Below, piece by piece: positions 36,195-44,226 of a stretch of 64,000 nucleotides of DNA. The translations under genes and the position numbers were made by a program. The stretch covers positions 2,046,001 to 2,110,000 of the forward strand of contig NZ_CP095481.1 in NCBI RefSeq assembly GCF_023023025.1, read 5' to 3'. How positions within the stretch are numbered: the stretch's first letter is position 1; each line of letters opens with the position of its first letter. Under the pieces are notes generated by a model. The model had not been told where the DNA came from. It searched no databases and saw only the letters and a list, made by a program, of their open reading frames with translations. The stretch is from Amycolatopsis sp. WQ 127309 (GTDB lineage Bacteria > Actinomycetota > Actinomycetes > Mycobacteriales > Pseudonocardiaceae).

Positions 36195-36229
36195 AAGGCC
36201 TCCTGACCCGCAGGTCAGGAGGCCTTTTT
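36195..36229 (+). terminator. Strong intrinsic terminator of crp
   Basis: AAGGCCTCCTGACC pairs perfectly with GGTCAGGAGGCCTT around CGCA, and five T residues end the structure. Confidence 0.95.
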
Positions 36230-36252
36230 CGTAGTGTTCAGCGCACAAAACA

Positions 36253-36292
36253 AAGAGCCGGGCGCCACCCCCGACGTGGCGCACCGGCTCTT
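36253..36292. terminator. Second hairpin after crp, possibly bidirectional
   Basis: AAGAGCCGG and CCGGCTCTT enclose an inner GCGCCAC/GTGGCGC stem. T-rich runs flank it on the minus strand (CTTTGTTTTG), and TTCGTTTG follows on the plus strand, so it may stop transcription from both sides. Confidence 0.65.
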
Positions 36293-36610
36293 CGTTTGTC
36301 GCGCGGACCATCCCCCGACGATCCGCGCTCCCCGCCCTCCGGGCCAGGCCCCGACCCATATGCCGGAGGGAGCTGGGTTATCTGTTGCTGTTGTCCAACC
36401 ATCACGGCCCATACCCACTAATTCAAGGCCATTCACTCTCAAGGACGCGGTCGGCGCCGTTTCGTTGCAGGAGACCACACAGAATGTCGTGAGTGTTACC
36501 TGATCGAGACTTCGCGCTCCGACGCCAAGATCCACCACCAGTCTGCCGGTGACCCACCTGACCGTCAAATAACTGGTACCGACGTACCACTCTGCGGCAT
36601 ACTGGTACGC
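36293..36610. other. Spacer with operator-like repeat before an MFS gene
   Basis: No gene seen. Near the right end, GGTAC-CGAC-GTACC (36576-36589) forms a dyad, and ACTGGTAC occurs both there (36573-36580) and next to the start (36602-36609). CATACT six bases before the GTG start could serve as -10 for a leaderless message. Confidence 0.4.
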
Positions 36611-37876
36611 GTGTCCCAGTCTGCCTCGAACCACGAAAGCCGGACGTCCCTCGCCGACTACCGCACCGCGCTGACGACCCGCGCGGCCCGGCGGCCCGCC
36701 GTCGCGTCCGTGCTCGCCCGCCTGCCGATCGCGATGATCGGCATCTCGGCCCTGCTCTACGTCCAGCGCGAAACCGGTTCCTTCGCCGCCGCCGGGCTCG
36801 TCTCGGCCGGTTCACTCGCCGGTGTCTCGGTGGGCGCGGTGATCCAGGGCCGGCTGATCGACCGGTTCGGGCCGACTCGGCCGCTGCTCACCGTCGCGAT
36901 CCTCCTGATGCTGTTGATGAGCGCGCTCGTCACGGCGATCGAGTCGCACGCGCCGACCGCCGTGCTGGTCGCACTGGGCGCGGCCACCGGGCTGTCGGAG
37001 CCGATGGTCGGGTCGGCGTCACGCGCGCTGTGGACGCGTCTCCTGCCGCCGGGCGGCGCGCGCAACGCGGCGTTCTCGTACGAGGCGATCAGCATGGAGG
37101 TCTTCTTCATCCTGGGCCCGGGCGTGGCCGGGCTGCTGGTCATGGCGCCGTGGGCGGGCACCGGCCTGGTGCTGGGCGTCGCCCTGCAGTTCACCGGCGC
37201 GGTGCTGTTCGCGCTGAGCCCGGCCGTCCGCGCGTGGGGCCCGGCCGCCGCTTCGCGCGGTTCGCTGCTGGGCGCGCTGTCGAGCCCCGGCATGCGGACG
37301 CTCGCCGTGGCCGCGCTCGGCTTCGGCATCGTGATCGGCTTCGTCGAGGTCGCCGTCCCGGCGTCGGCCACCGAAGCCGGGCACGCCTCGGTCGGCGGCC
37401 TGCTGCTGTCGGCGTGGTCGCTGAGCTCGGTCGCGTTCGGCGTCGTGTACAGCCTGTCACCGTGGCCGCGCCGGCTGGGCGTGCGGCTGCCGGTGCTGCT
37501 GGGCGGGTTCGGCGCACTGGTGGCGCTGCTCGCGTGGCCGTCGTCGCTGTGGGGCCTGGCGCTGGCGATGCTGGTCGCCGGGGCGCTGATCACCCCGCAG
37601 TCGACGGCCCACTCGGCGGCGATCGAGGTGGTCGCCCCCGAGGGCACGGCCGCGGAGGCGTTCGGCTGGGTCCTGACGGCGGTGACGCTGGGACTGGCCA
37701 TGGGCCAGTCGGTGAGCGGTTACGTAGTCGAGCACGCGGGCCCGAGCACGGCGTTCCTGGTGGCGAGCGTCGCCGGCGTGGTGCTGGCCGGGGTCGTGTG
37801 GCTGCTGCGCGGCACGGTCCACCCGGTCCGTTCGGCGGCGGTCGAGCCGACCGAGCTGGTGAGCGTGGCTCGCTAG
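36611..37876 (+). CDS. MFS transporter
   Basis: A 421-residue 12-helix transporter. It has the motif A-like RLIDRFGPTRPLL between helices II and III and proline/glycine-rich helices such as EVFFILGPGVAGLL. The family cannot be fixed further; a drug or sugar-efflux role is likely. A GTG start lies six bases after a possible -10. The final 23 codons are present again, in partial form, twice downstream. Candidate operator repeats precede it but no regulator gene is adjacent. Confidence 0.8.
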   Translation: MSQSASNHESRTSLADYRTALTTRAARRPAVASVLARLPIAMIGISALLYVQRETGSFAAAGLVSAGSLAGVSVGAVIQGRLIDRFGPTRPLLTVAILLMLLMSALVTAIESHAPTAVLVALGAATGLSEPMVGSASRALWTRLLPPGGARNAAFSYEAISMEVFFILGPGVAGLLVMAPWAGTGLVLGVALQFTGAVLFALSPAVRAWGPAAASRGSLLGALSSPGMRTLAVAALGFGIVIGFVEVAVPASATEAGHASVGGLLLSAWSLSSVAFGVVYSLSPWPRRLGVRLPVLLGGFGALVALLAWPSSLWGLALAMLVAGALITPQSTAHSAAIEVVAPEGTAAEAFGWVLTAVTLGLAMGQSVSGYVVEHAGPSTAFLVASVAGVVLAGVVWLLRGTVHPVRSAAVEPTELVSVAR

Positions 37877-38190
37877 GACGTGGCGCGGGTCTGATGCTCG
37901 CGGAGGCGGCGGCCATCGGGCGAGCACGACCGGTGGGCGCGGGCTGATGTTCGCCAAGGCCGCCTGACTACGCGGCACGGGGTCCACCCCGTCCGGCCGA
38001 CGGCGATCGAGCCGACCCCGCTAGGTTGCGGCGGGCCTGATGCTCGCGGGGGCGGGCGCCCGTCGGGCAACCACGACCGGTGGGCGCGAGCTGGTGCTCG
38101 CCAGGGCCACCTGACTGCCGCGCGGCACGGTCCACCCGGTCCGTTCGGCGGCGGTCGAGCCGACCGACCTGGTGAGCGTCGGCCGCTAAG
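37809..38190 (+). repeat. Tandem repeat made of the MFS gene tail (2.5 copies)
   Basis: Copies start at 37809, 37972 and 38122 (periods 163 and 150). The first is the authentic 3' end, coding RGTVHPVRSAAVEP and TELVSVAR before its stop. The third is almost identical over 68 bases and would code RGTVHPVRSAAVEP, TDLVSVGR, stop. The middle copy is decayed. The parts between them also repeat (GACCGGTGGGCGCG at each). It fills the gap up to the convergent DHA2 gene. Confidence 0.85.
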
Positions 38191-39616
38191 CCGTGGCGCG
38201 CCGTGACCTGACGAAGCCCCAGCCGACCAGCGCAGCAGCGGCCGCGGTGAGCACCAGGGCCGCGATCATCACCGCCGTCTCGAACTGTGAGGTCTGCTGG
38301 GGGCTCCAGTTCGACGTGGCGATGCTGCCGGTGAACAGCGCCGCCAAGATGGTGCCCGCCGCGGCGATGCCGGCGCCCGTGGTGACTTCCGACGCGGTGT
38401 CGATGAGGGCCGCGCCGATCGTCGTGCGGTTCTCGGGCAGGCCGCGCAGGACGTTGACCCCCGCGACGACGCCGACCACGCGCAGCCCGGCGGCCACGAG
38501 CGCCAGCGCCAGCGCGACCCAGACGTAGCCGAGCCGGCCGAGCAGCGCGTAGAACGCGAGCCCGAGCACGACCGCGGCGGCGCTGAGCCACGCGGCCCGC
38601 TCGAGGCCGGCCTTCCGCACGAACGGGCTGACGAACGCGCCGCCCGCGACGAGCACGACCACCTGCGGCAGCAGCCCGAGGGCCGCGAGCGCGGGCGGCC
38701 ACCCCCAGTCGAGCTGCAGCTGCAGCGTCACCAGGTACCCGAGGCCGGCGGTCGCCAGCCCGGCCGCGGACTTGAACGCCAGGCCGCTGGACACCAGCGG
38801 GCGGGCGACGAGCTTCAGGTCGAGCAGCGGGTACCGGGTCGAGCGCTCGCGGCGGACGAACGAGATCGCCCCCGCGACGGCCGCGGCGGTGACCGTCCAC
38901 GGCGCCCACGATCCGGTGCCTTCGTTCACGAACAGGGTGGGCGCGACGAGCGCGAGTACGATCGTCGCCGTGCCCAGCACCGCTCCGAGGACGTCCAATG
39001 GGTCGCGGTGGAGGTCAGCGGGGTCGTCAGCGGCGATGCCGGCCCGCACGCCGATGATCGCGAGTGCGGCGATCGGCACGTTCACCAGGAGCAGGACCTG
39101 CCAGGGCGCGATCGCGAGCACGAGACCGCCCGCGGTCGGGCCGATCGCGAGACCGACCAGGCCCACGGTCGAGATGAGCGTGGTCGCCCGGACGCGCAGG
39201 TCGTCCGCCTCGAACAGCCGGAAGGCCAGCGCCATCGAGCCCGGCGTCGTCATCGCGGCCGCGATCCCCATCAGCACCCGGACGGCGATCAGCTGTCCGG
39301 CGTTGCCGACGAACGCGGTCGCCAGGCTCGCGAGGCCGAGCAGGACCAGCCCGATAAGCATGATCCGCCGTCGGCCGAACCGGTCGGCGAGCGCGCCGAA
39401 CGCCAGCATCAGCCCGCCGAAGACGACCGAGTACGCGCCGGTCACCCACTGCAGGGACGTCGTCGACGCGTGCAGTTCGCGGCCGATCGTCGGCAGCGCG
39501 ACGTTCAGGATCGAGTTGTCCAGCATCTCGAAGAGGAAGACCGCGGACAGCCCCGCCAGGGCCACCCAGGCTTCCCGCAACGATCGTGGCGAGCGGGCTG
39601 TCAGTTCGGTGTGCAT
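38186..39616 (-). CDS. MFS drug transporter, DHA2 (EmrB/QacA) type
   Basis: A 476-residue 14-helix transporter. Helix I carries MLDNSILNVALPTIGRELHA (the DHA2 motif D1), followed by WVTGAYSVVFGGLMLAFGAL and DRFGRRRIMLIGL (motif A). Likely exports hydrophobic drugs with protons. TAATCT ends six bases before the ATG, so the message is probably leaderless. It is divergent from a TetR gene with a dyad in the 50-base gap, a standard efflux-repressor arrangement. Confidence 0.9.
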   Translation of the reverse strand: MHTELTARSPRSLREAWVALAGLSAVFLFEMLDNSILNVALPTIGRELHASTTSLQWVTGAYSVVFGGLMLAFGALADRFGRRRIMLIGLVLLGLASLATAFVGNAGQLIAVRVLMGIAAAMTTPGSMALAFRLFEADDLRVRATTLISTVGLVGLAIGPTAGGLVLAIAPWQVLLLVNVPIAALAIIGVRAGIAADDPADLHRDPLDVLGAVLGTATIVLALVAPTLFVNEGTGSWAPWTVTAAAVAGAISFVRRERSTRYPLLDLKLVARPLVSSGLAFKSAAGLATAGLGYLVTLQLQLDWGWPPALAALGLLPQVVVLVAGGAFVSPFVRKAGLERAAWLSAAAVVLGLAFYALLGRLGYVWVALALALVAAGLRVVGVVAGVNVLRGLPENRTTIGAALIDTASEVTTGAGIAAAGTILAALFTGSIATSNWSPQQTSQFETAVMIAALVLTAAAAALVGWGFVRSRRATA

Positions 39617-39632
39617 GCCACTAGATTAAGCG

Positions 39633-39644
39633 ACTAAGTTTAGT
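39633..39644. promoter_or_regulatory. Operator candidate between DHA2 pump and TetR genes
   Basis: ACTAA-GT-TTAGT is a perfect dyad in the 50-base divergent spacer, between the pump's -10 (TAATCT, minus strand) and the TetR ribosome site. Confidence 0.6.
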
Positions 39645-39666
39645 TACACAAGAGAGTGAGGTCCGG

Positions 39667-40272
39667 ATGCCCAGGACGAGTGAACGCGGCGGGCCGCGGA
39701 CGCGCGCGAAGATCGCGGAGGTCGCGGCTCGGCTGTTCCTCGAGCGCGGGTACGACAAGGTCACGGTCGCCGAGGTCGCGAAGGAGGCCGGCGTCTCGAG
39801 CGTGACGGTCTTCAACCACTTCCCGCGCAAGGAGGACCTCTTCCTGGACCGCGCGGACGACGCCGTCGAGGTCCTACGCGCGGCGGTGCGCGACCGCGCC
39901 CCGGACGTCGACGTGCTGACGTCCCTGCGCGACGCCGCTTTCCGGCTCTTCGACGACCGTCACCCGCTTTCCGGCGTCAACGACCACTCGATCCCGTTCT
40001 TCCGGACCGTCGCGGGCTCGCCCGCGCTGATCGCGCGCGCCCGGGAGATCGCCGCCGAACTCCAGGGCGTCCTGGTCGAGGAACTCGGCGCCGACGGGAC
40101 GTTGCTCGCCGCCTTCTTCATCGCCGGGTACGCCGCGGTGCTGACGGAGACCGCGTCCCGGCTCGTCGCCGGAGAATCGCCGGACGTCGTGGTGGACGAC
40201 CACCGCGTCCGACTGGAGCGATTGTTCGACGCCCTCCGCGACGGCGTCGTTTTTGTCGGTGGTCGCCGCTAG
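39667..40272 (+). CDS. TetR family repressor
   Basis: A 201-residue TetR protein. The HTH is in RTRAKIAEVAARLFLERGYD and VTVAEVAKEAGVSSVTVFNHF, followed by PRKEDLFLDRADD; the C-terminal ligand domain is typical. Expected to repress the divergent DHA2 pump and itself. GAGTGAGG serves as ribosome site. Its TAG is nine bases before the sliding-clamp paralogue. Confidence 0.9.
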   Translation: MPRTSERGGPRTRAKIAEVAARLFLERGYDKVTVAEVAKEAGVSSVTVFNHFPRKEDLFLDRADDAVEVLRAAVRDRAPDVDVLTSLRDAAFRLFDDRHPLSGVNDHSIPFFRTVAGSPALIARAREIAAELQGVLVEELGADGTLLAAFFIAGYAAVLTETASRLVAGESPDVVVDDHRVRLERLFDALRDGVVFVGGRR

Positions 40273-40281
40273 CTTGCGGGG

Positions 40282-41346
40282 ATGGACGTCACCGCGCCTG
40301 CTCACCGCCTCTCGGCGGCCGTCTCCGCCGCGTCCCGCCTGCTGCCCGCGCGCGCCGCGCTGCGGCTGCGGGCGGACGCGTCCGGGCTGACGGTCGCGGG
40401 CAGCGACCCGGATCTCGCCGTCCGGTTCGACTGCCCGGCGACCACCCACACCGACGGCGAGGTGGCCGTGCCCGCGGCCCCGCTGGCCGAGACGCTGAAG
40501 ATGCTGGGCGCGGCGCCGGTGCGCCTGGTCGTCGAAGGCAGCAGGCTGGCGTTGCGCCTGGACCAAGCCCGGTTCGCGTTGCCGCTGCTCGCTTCCGCGG
40601 CCGCGTCGCCGGCTTTTGCCGCACCCCAAGTGTCCGAAGTGGACGGACAGGCGTTCGCGTCGGCGTTGCGGATCGTCGCCGGCACAGCGGCCAAGGACGA
40701 CCCGCTGCCGTTGTTCACCGGCGTCCGCGTCCAGGCCGCCGACGGCCGGCTGACGCTGACGGCGTCGGACCGCTACCGGATGGCGGTGGCCCGGCTGCCA
40801 CTGCGGACGCCTGGGTCCCTCGACGTCCTGGTACCCGCGGCCCTGCTGACGGAGGCGGCGCGGCAGGCGCGGGGCGTGGTCGGACTCCACACGGGACCGG
40901 GCCGGTTCGGCTTGAGCTGGGCGGGCGGCTTGGTGGGCACAGCGGTCCTGGACGCGGGTTTCCTGTCGGAGGAAGCAATCCCGTCGGGCGCGGTCGACAC
41001 CAGGGTGACGCTGGAGTCGGACGCCCTGGCGGCGGCGGTCCGCCGGGTCGGGGTGTACGCGGAGGACCGCCGGGTGCTGACCCTGGAGGTCGGTGACGCA
41101 CAGGTCCGCCTGGCGAGCGCACGCCTGGACGCCGGCGAGGCGGAGGAGACGCTGAAAGCGGACGTCAGCGGTGGCCGGACGTCGCCGTCGTTCCAGGCCC
41201 GGTACCTGCTGGACGCGTTGAGCGCGTTCGCCGGGGAGCGAGTGGAGCTGTCGATCCAGCCGGGCATGCGGGCGTGCATCCTCCGAGCTGTGGACCCTGG
41301 GGAGGTGGAGCTGACGTACTACCTGATGCCGATGCTGCCCCGCTGA
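40282..41346 (+). CDS. Paralogue of the DNA polymerase III beta clamp
   Basis: A 354-residue protein with three-domain sliding-clamp architecture. Recognisable are DDPLPLFTGVRVQAADGRLTLTASDRYRMAV (given in part: LFTGVRVQAADGRLTLTASD) in the middle and a C-terminal YYLMPMLP, close to the MPMRL end of DnaN. It is not beside dnaA/recF, has diverged strongly, and so is a second clamp rather than dnaN. It may serve a specialised polymerase, or be a non-replicative clamp. GTG-free ATG start ten bases after the TetR gene; co-transcription is possible. Confidence 0.8.
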   Translation: MDVTAPAHRLSAAVSAASRLLPARAALRLRADASGLTVAGSDPDLAVRFDCPATTHTDGEVAVPAAPLAETLKMLGAAPVRLVVEGSRLALRLDQARFALPLLASAAASPAFAAPQVSEVDGQAFASALRIVAGTAAKDDPLPLFTGVRVQAADGRLTLTASDRYRMAVARLPLRTPGSLDVLVPAALLTEAARQARGVVGLHTGPGRFGLSWAGGLVGTAVLDAGFLSEEAIPSGAVDTRVTLESDALAAAVRRVGVYAEDRRVLTLEVGDAQVRLASARLDAGEAEETLKADVSGGRTSPSFQARYLLDALSAFAGERVELSIQPGMRACILRAVDPGEVELTYYLMPMLPR

Positions 41347-42330
41347 TCAGCCGGCCTTGAGCACTTCGGCCAAGTCGATCAAGGCCACGTCCGCCGCCGG
41401 CCCTTCGGTGAACTGGCGCACGGTGAACGACGCGCTCCCGAAGCGGTCGTCATAAGCCCGCCGGAGGTGGGGCGACGAGCGGCCGAGTGCCCACTCCATG
41501 GTCGAGTTGCTGTTGCGCAGGAACTCGATGGGCAGGCGCCCGAGCACGTAAAGCTCCGCACGACGATCACCGCGGCCGAGCACCAAGCCGACCAGGTCAG
41601 CCACGAGCCCACGTTTGCGCATGGCGTCGCGGCCCTTCCACTGCCCGGCCTTGAACTCCGCGACCCGAAGGCTCGTCTCGAGATCGAACTTCCGGCTCGG
41701 ATCGTTCCCAGCGGCCAGCGATGGGCGCCGGACGATGCGCTCGCCCGGCTCGAGGACCTTCGGCAGCGCCCGGACGATCATCGTCGCGTGGATGAGGTCG
41801 TTGATCCGCCCGGCGTGCTGCCGCACCAGCAGCGCGGCCTGCAGCAGACCGTCGGTCATCCCCTCGGCCGCCACCCGGTCGTCGACCGTCTCGCGGTCGG
41901 CACCTTCCAGCCGGTCCTCCAGTCGCAGGACGCGGCTGGACAGATCTTCGTCGCCGAAGAACCGCAGCAGCTCGATGAAGGAAGTGACCGCCGAGCCGAC
42001 ATCGATCGTCGGTGGCGGCGGGGTGGTCTTCGGCTCGCGTACCCCTGGGTCAGCCGGGACTCCGGACTCTTGGGGCAGCGGACTGGTCGAGAAGCCGAGC
42101 CTGCGGAGGTACCGGATCGCGGCGTGCGAGATGAACTCGGAGCGGGCCACCCCGGTGGCCCGCTCGAACAGTTGCCTCGGCGGCCAGTGCTGATCGTCGA
42201 CGGCGACCCAGTGCGTGTGGATCGCCTCCGGCCCGCCACGTGCCGCCGCGGCCAGCACCTGGGCGCGGCTCAGGTGGTGCCGCTCCCCGTTGAGGACAAA
42301 GTCGATCGCGCGCTCGTCGTCCATAGGCAT
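41347..42330 (-). CDS. Putative PD-(D/E)xK nuclease with N-terminal helical domain
   Basis: A 327-residue protein I do not recognise by name. Residues 15-80 form a compact domain with HWVAVDDQHWPPRQLFERAT and FISHAAIRYLRRLGF, a pattern seen in front of nuclease-like domains in actinobacteria. A Pro-rich linker (about 97-108) leads to a helical part. At 214-228 KFDLETSLRVAEFKA places Asp216 and Glu225-Phe-Lys227 like the D...ExK signature of restriction-type nucleases. It stops right at the convergent clamp gene. Possible DNA nuclease; no methylase is nearby. Confidence 0.45.
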   Translation of the reverse strand: MPMDDERAIDFVLNGERHHLSRAQVLAAAARGGPEAIHTHWVAVDDQHWPPRQLFERATGVARSEFISHAAIRYLRRLGFSTSPLPQESGVPADPGVREPKTTPPPPTIDVGSAVTSFIELLRFFGDEDLSSRVLRLEDRLEGADRETVDDRVAAEGMTDGLLQAALLVRQHAGRINDLIHATMIVRALPKVLEPGERIVRRPSLAAGNDPSRKFDLETSLRVAEFKAGQWKGRDAMRKRGLVADLVGLVLGRGDRRAELYVLGRLPIEFLRNSNSTMEWALGRSSPHLRRAYDDRFGSASFTVRQFTEGPAADVALIDLAEVLKAG

Positions 42331-42355
42331 GGAGTCGCTCGCTCGCCGGCCGTTG

Positions 42356-43321
42356 CTACACCGGATCCAGGGTGCCGAAGCGTTTCAGGGTGCGGATCAT
42401 CGGGGCCGTCTCCACCTGCTGGACTCCGGACAGTCCGCCCAGGTCGTCGGCCAGGTACTCGTACAGGGCCGCGTCGTCGCGGCAGCCTACGTTCGCCACC
42501 AGGTTCGACGGGCCCGTCGTCGCCGCCGCGAAGGCGACCTGCGGATGCTGCGCCAGTGCGCGGCCCGTTGATGACAGGGCCGAGGGGGCCACCGTCAGCC
42601 AGAGCGTGGCCGTCAACGAGTAGCCGAGGCGGGCCGCGTCTATCTCGACGTCGAAGTACAGCGCTCCCGCGTCTCGCAGGTGCTCCAGGCGGCGGCGCGT
42701 TGTCGACTCCGAGCGGCCCGCGGCCGCCGACAGTGTCGACATGTCGGCGCGGCCGTCGTGGGCCAAGGCCGCCAGCAGGGCCGGGTCCTCCGGCTCCGGG
42801 CGGTAGGCGACCTCAGCGGTAGGACGGCGTAGCGACAGAACAGCCGACTGCGGCAGTGCGCTCGATCGGCCTGGCCAGCCCGCCGGGCCGCCCGCGAAAC
42901 GGCGTAGCAGGCGGTACGCCGTCATCGAGACCACTCGCGGCGTGCGCGGCAACTGGCCCAGCAGCAGGCCGTCCGCTTCCTCGCGTTGCGGGGCGCGGAT
43001 GAAGCACACGATCTCCGTCCCCCCGGACATCAGGCTCACCCACTGCGTGTCCGCACGCCGGGCCAGGGCGGTCGCGATCGGGGCCGCCGCGTCCGGGACG
43101 CACCTCAAGCGCACCAGCCAGTGGACCTGGCCCAGCGGCGCCGCCTCCGGGACGCCGACCACGCGCAGCACCCCGGACGAGCGCAGCTTGCGGTAGCGGC
43201 GCGCGATCGTCTGGTCCGAGACGCCGAGCACCTCGGCGATCGTGCTGAACGACGCGCGCCCGTCGAGCTGGAGCGCGTGCGCGAGCCTGCGGTCCAGCTC
43301 GTCCAGCAGGTCGGAATTCAT
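42356..43321 (-). CDS. Lrp/AsnC regulator with duplicated halves
   Basis: A 321-residue protein in which the AsnC module occurs twice: HTH LDGRASFSTIAEVLGVSDQT (about 20-39) plus ligand-type domain, then HTH HDGRADMSTLSAAAGRSEST (about 190-209) plus a second ligand domain. Tandem Lrp proteins are known in actinobacteria. ATG 43321 follows a TTG one codon earlier; ATG is preferred. It is divergent from the VOC gene and likely controls the VOC/esterase pair, sensing an amino acid or aromatic acid. Confidence 0.88.
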   Translation of the reverse strand: MNSDLLDELDRRLAHALQLDGRASFSTIAEVLGVSDQTIARRYRKLRSSGVLRVVGVPEAAPLGQVHWLVRLRCVPDAAAPIATALARRADTQWVSLMSGGTEIVCFIRAPQREEADGLLLGQLPRTPRVVSMTAYRLLRRFAGGPAGWPGRSSALPQSAVLSLRRPTAEVAYRPEPEDPALLAALAHDGRADMSTLSAAAGRSESTTRRRLEHLRDAGALYFDVEIDAARLGYSLTATLWLTVAPSALSSTGRALAQHPQVAFAAATTGPSNLVANVGCRDDAALYEYLADDLGGLSGVQQVETAPMIRTLKRFGTLDPV

Positions 43322-43404
43322 CAAATCAGCCTAGCGAACGTCGGATTTCGCGCACAATCCCGCCACGGATGGAAGACCTGCCCGGGAGAATCCACGCTGA
43401 GCCT

Positions 43405-44226
43405 ATGAACATCGACCACACCGTCTTCCTCACCCGGAACTACGAGAAAACCTGGCAGCGCTACGAAGAACTCGGCTTCACGCTCAGCCCGCCGTCGCGG
43501 CACTTCGCGTCCCGCAGCGAGGGCGGCGAACTGCTGCCGAGCTGCACGGCGAACCGCTGCGCCTACTTCGGCGGCTCCTTCCTCGAACTCATCGGCGTCG
43601 TCGACGCGGCCGCCGGCGACCCGTGGCGCGTGCTGCCCATCCTGGACGAGCGCGGCGACGGCCTGCACGGCGTCTCCTTCGGCTGCGACGACTCCGAAGC
43701 CGCCGAACGCCGGCTGCGCGAAGCCGGGCTCTCGACGTCCGGGGTGCTCTCGCTGCAGCGCGACGTCGACCTGCCGGAAGGCACGCGCACCGCGCGCTTC
43801 CGCAGTGTCCACATCAGCCGCGACAAGACACCCGAAGGCATCCTGCACACCGCCGAGCACCTCACCCCGGAGTACGTCCACCAGCCGCGCTACCTCCATC
43901 ACCCGAACGGCGCTCGCCGCGTCGCCGGGATCCTGCTGGTCGTGGCCGACGACGAAGTCGAGACCTACCGCAAGCGCTACGCCCTGATCACCGGCGGCGA
44001 GCGGCTCGTCGACATCGTCGGCGCGAGCGACCTCGACGCCGTCCTGCCCGGTGAGACCGTGCCGCGGCTGCCCTGCTTCGCGGCGCACGGCGTCGCGGTG
44101 GACGATCTGGACAAGGCGCGGACACTGGTCGAGCGGCACGTCCCGACCACCACCCGCGACCGCGGATTCTTCGTGCGCGCCGAGGACGCGTACGGCGCCG
44201 CGGTGTACTTCGAAGAGGAGGCCTGA
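43405..44226 (+). CDS. Glyoxalase/VOC superfamily protein (Glyoxalase_3 type)
   Basis: A 273-residue protein beginning MNIDHTVFLTRNYEKTWQRY, typical of the VOC fold with two beta-alpha-beta-beta-beta modules (about 1-110 and 170-270). Metal-ligand candidates are His5, Glu in SFLELIGV, and His in LHGVSFGCDD. The reaction is unknown. Start ATG 43405 gives the family N terminus; an earlier in-frame start adds 12 unrelated residues. TGATG overlap links it to the esterase gene. Confidence 0.8.
   Translation: MNIDHTVFLTRNYEKTWQRYEELGFTLSPPSRHFASRSEGGELLPSCTANRCAYFGGSFLELIGVVDAAAGDPWRVLPILDERGDGLHGVSFGCDDSEAAERRLREAGLSTSGVLSLQRDVDLPEGTRTARFRSVHISRDKTPEGILHTAEHLTPEYVHQPRYLHHPNGARRVAGILLVVADDEVETYRKRYALITGGERLVDIVGASDLDAVLPGETVPRLPCFAAHGVAVDDLDKARTLVERHVPTTTRDRGFFVRAEDAYGAAVYFEEEA

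Noticed and set aside
42356..43321. Gene fusion or assembly error suggested by two AsnC halves
   Set aside because: Tandem AsnC proteins with diverged halves are known in actinobacteria, and the two halves here differ clearly in sequence.
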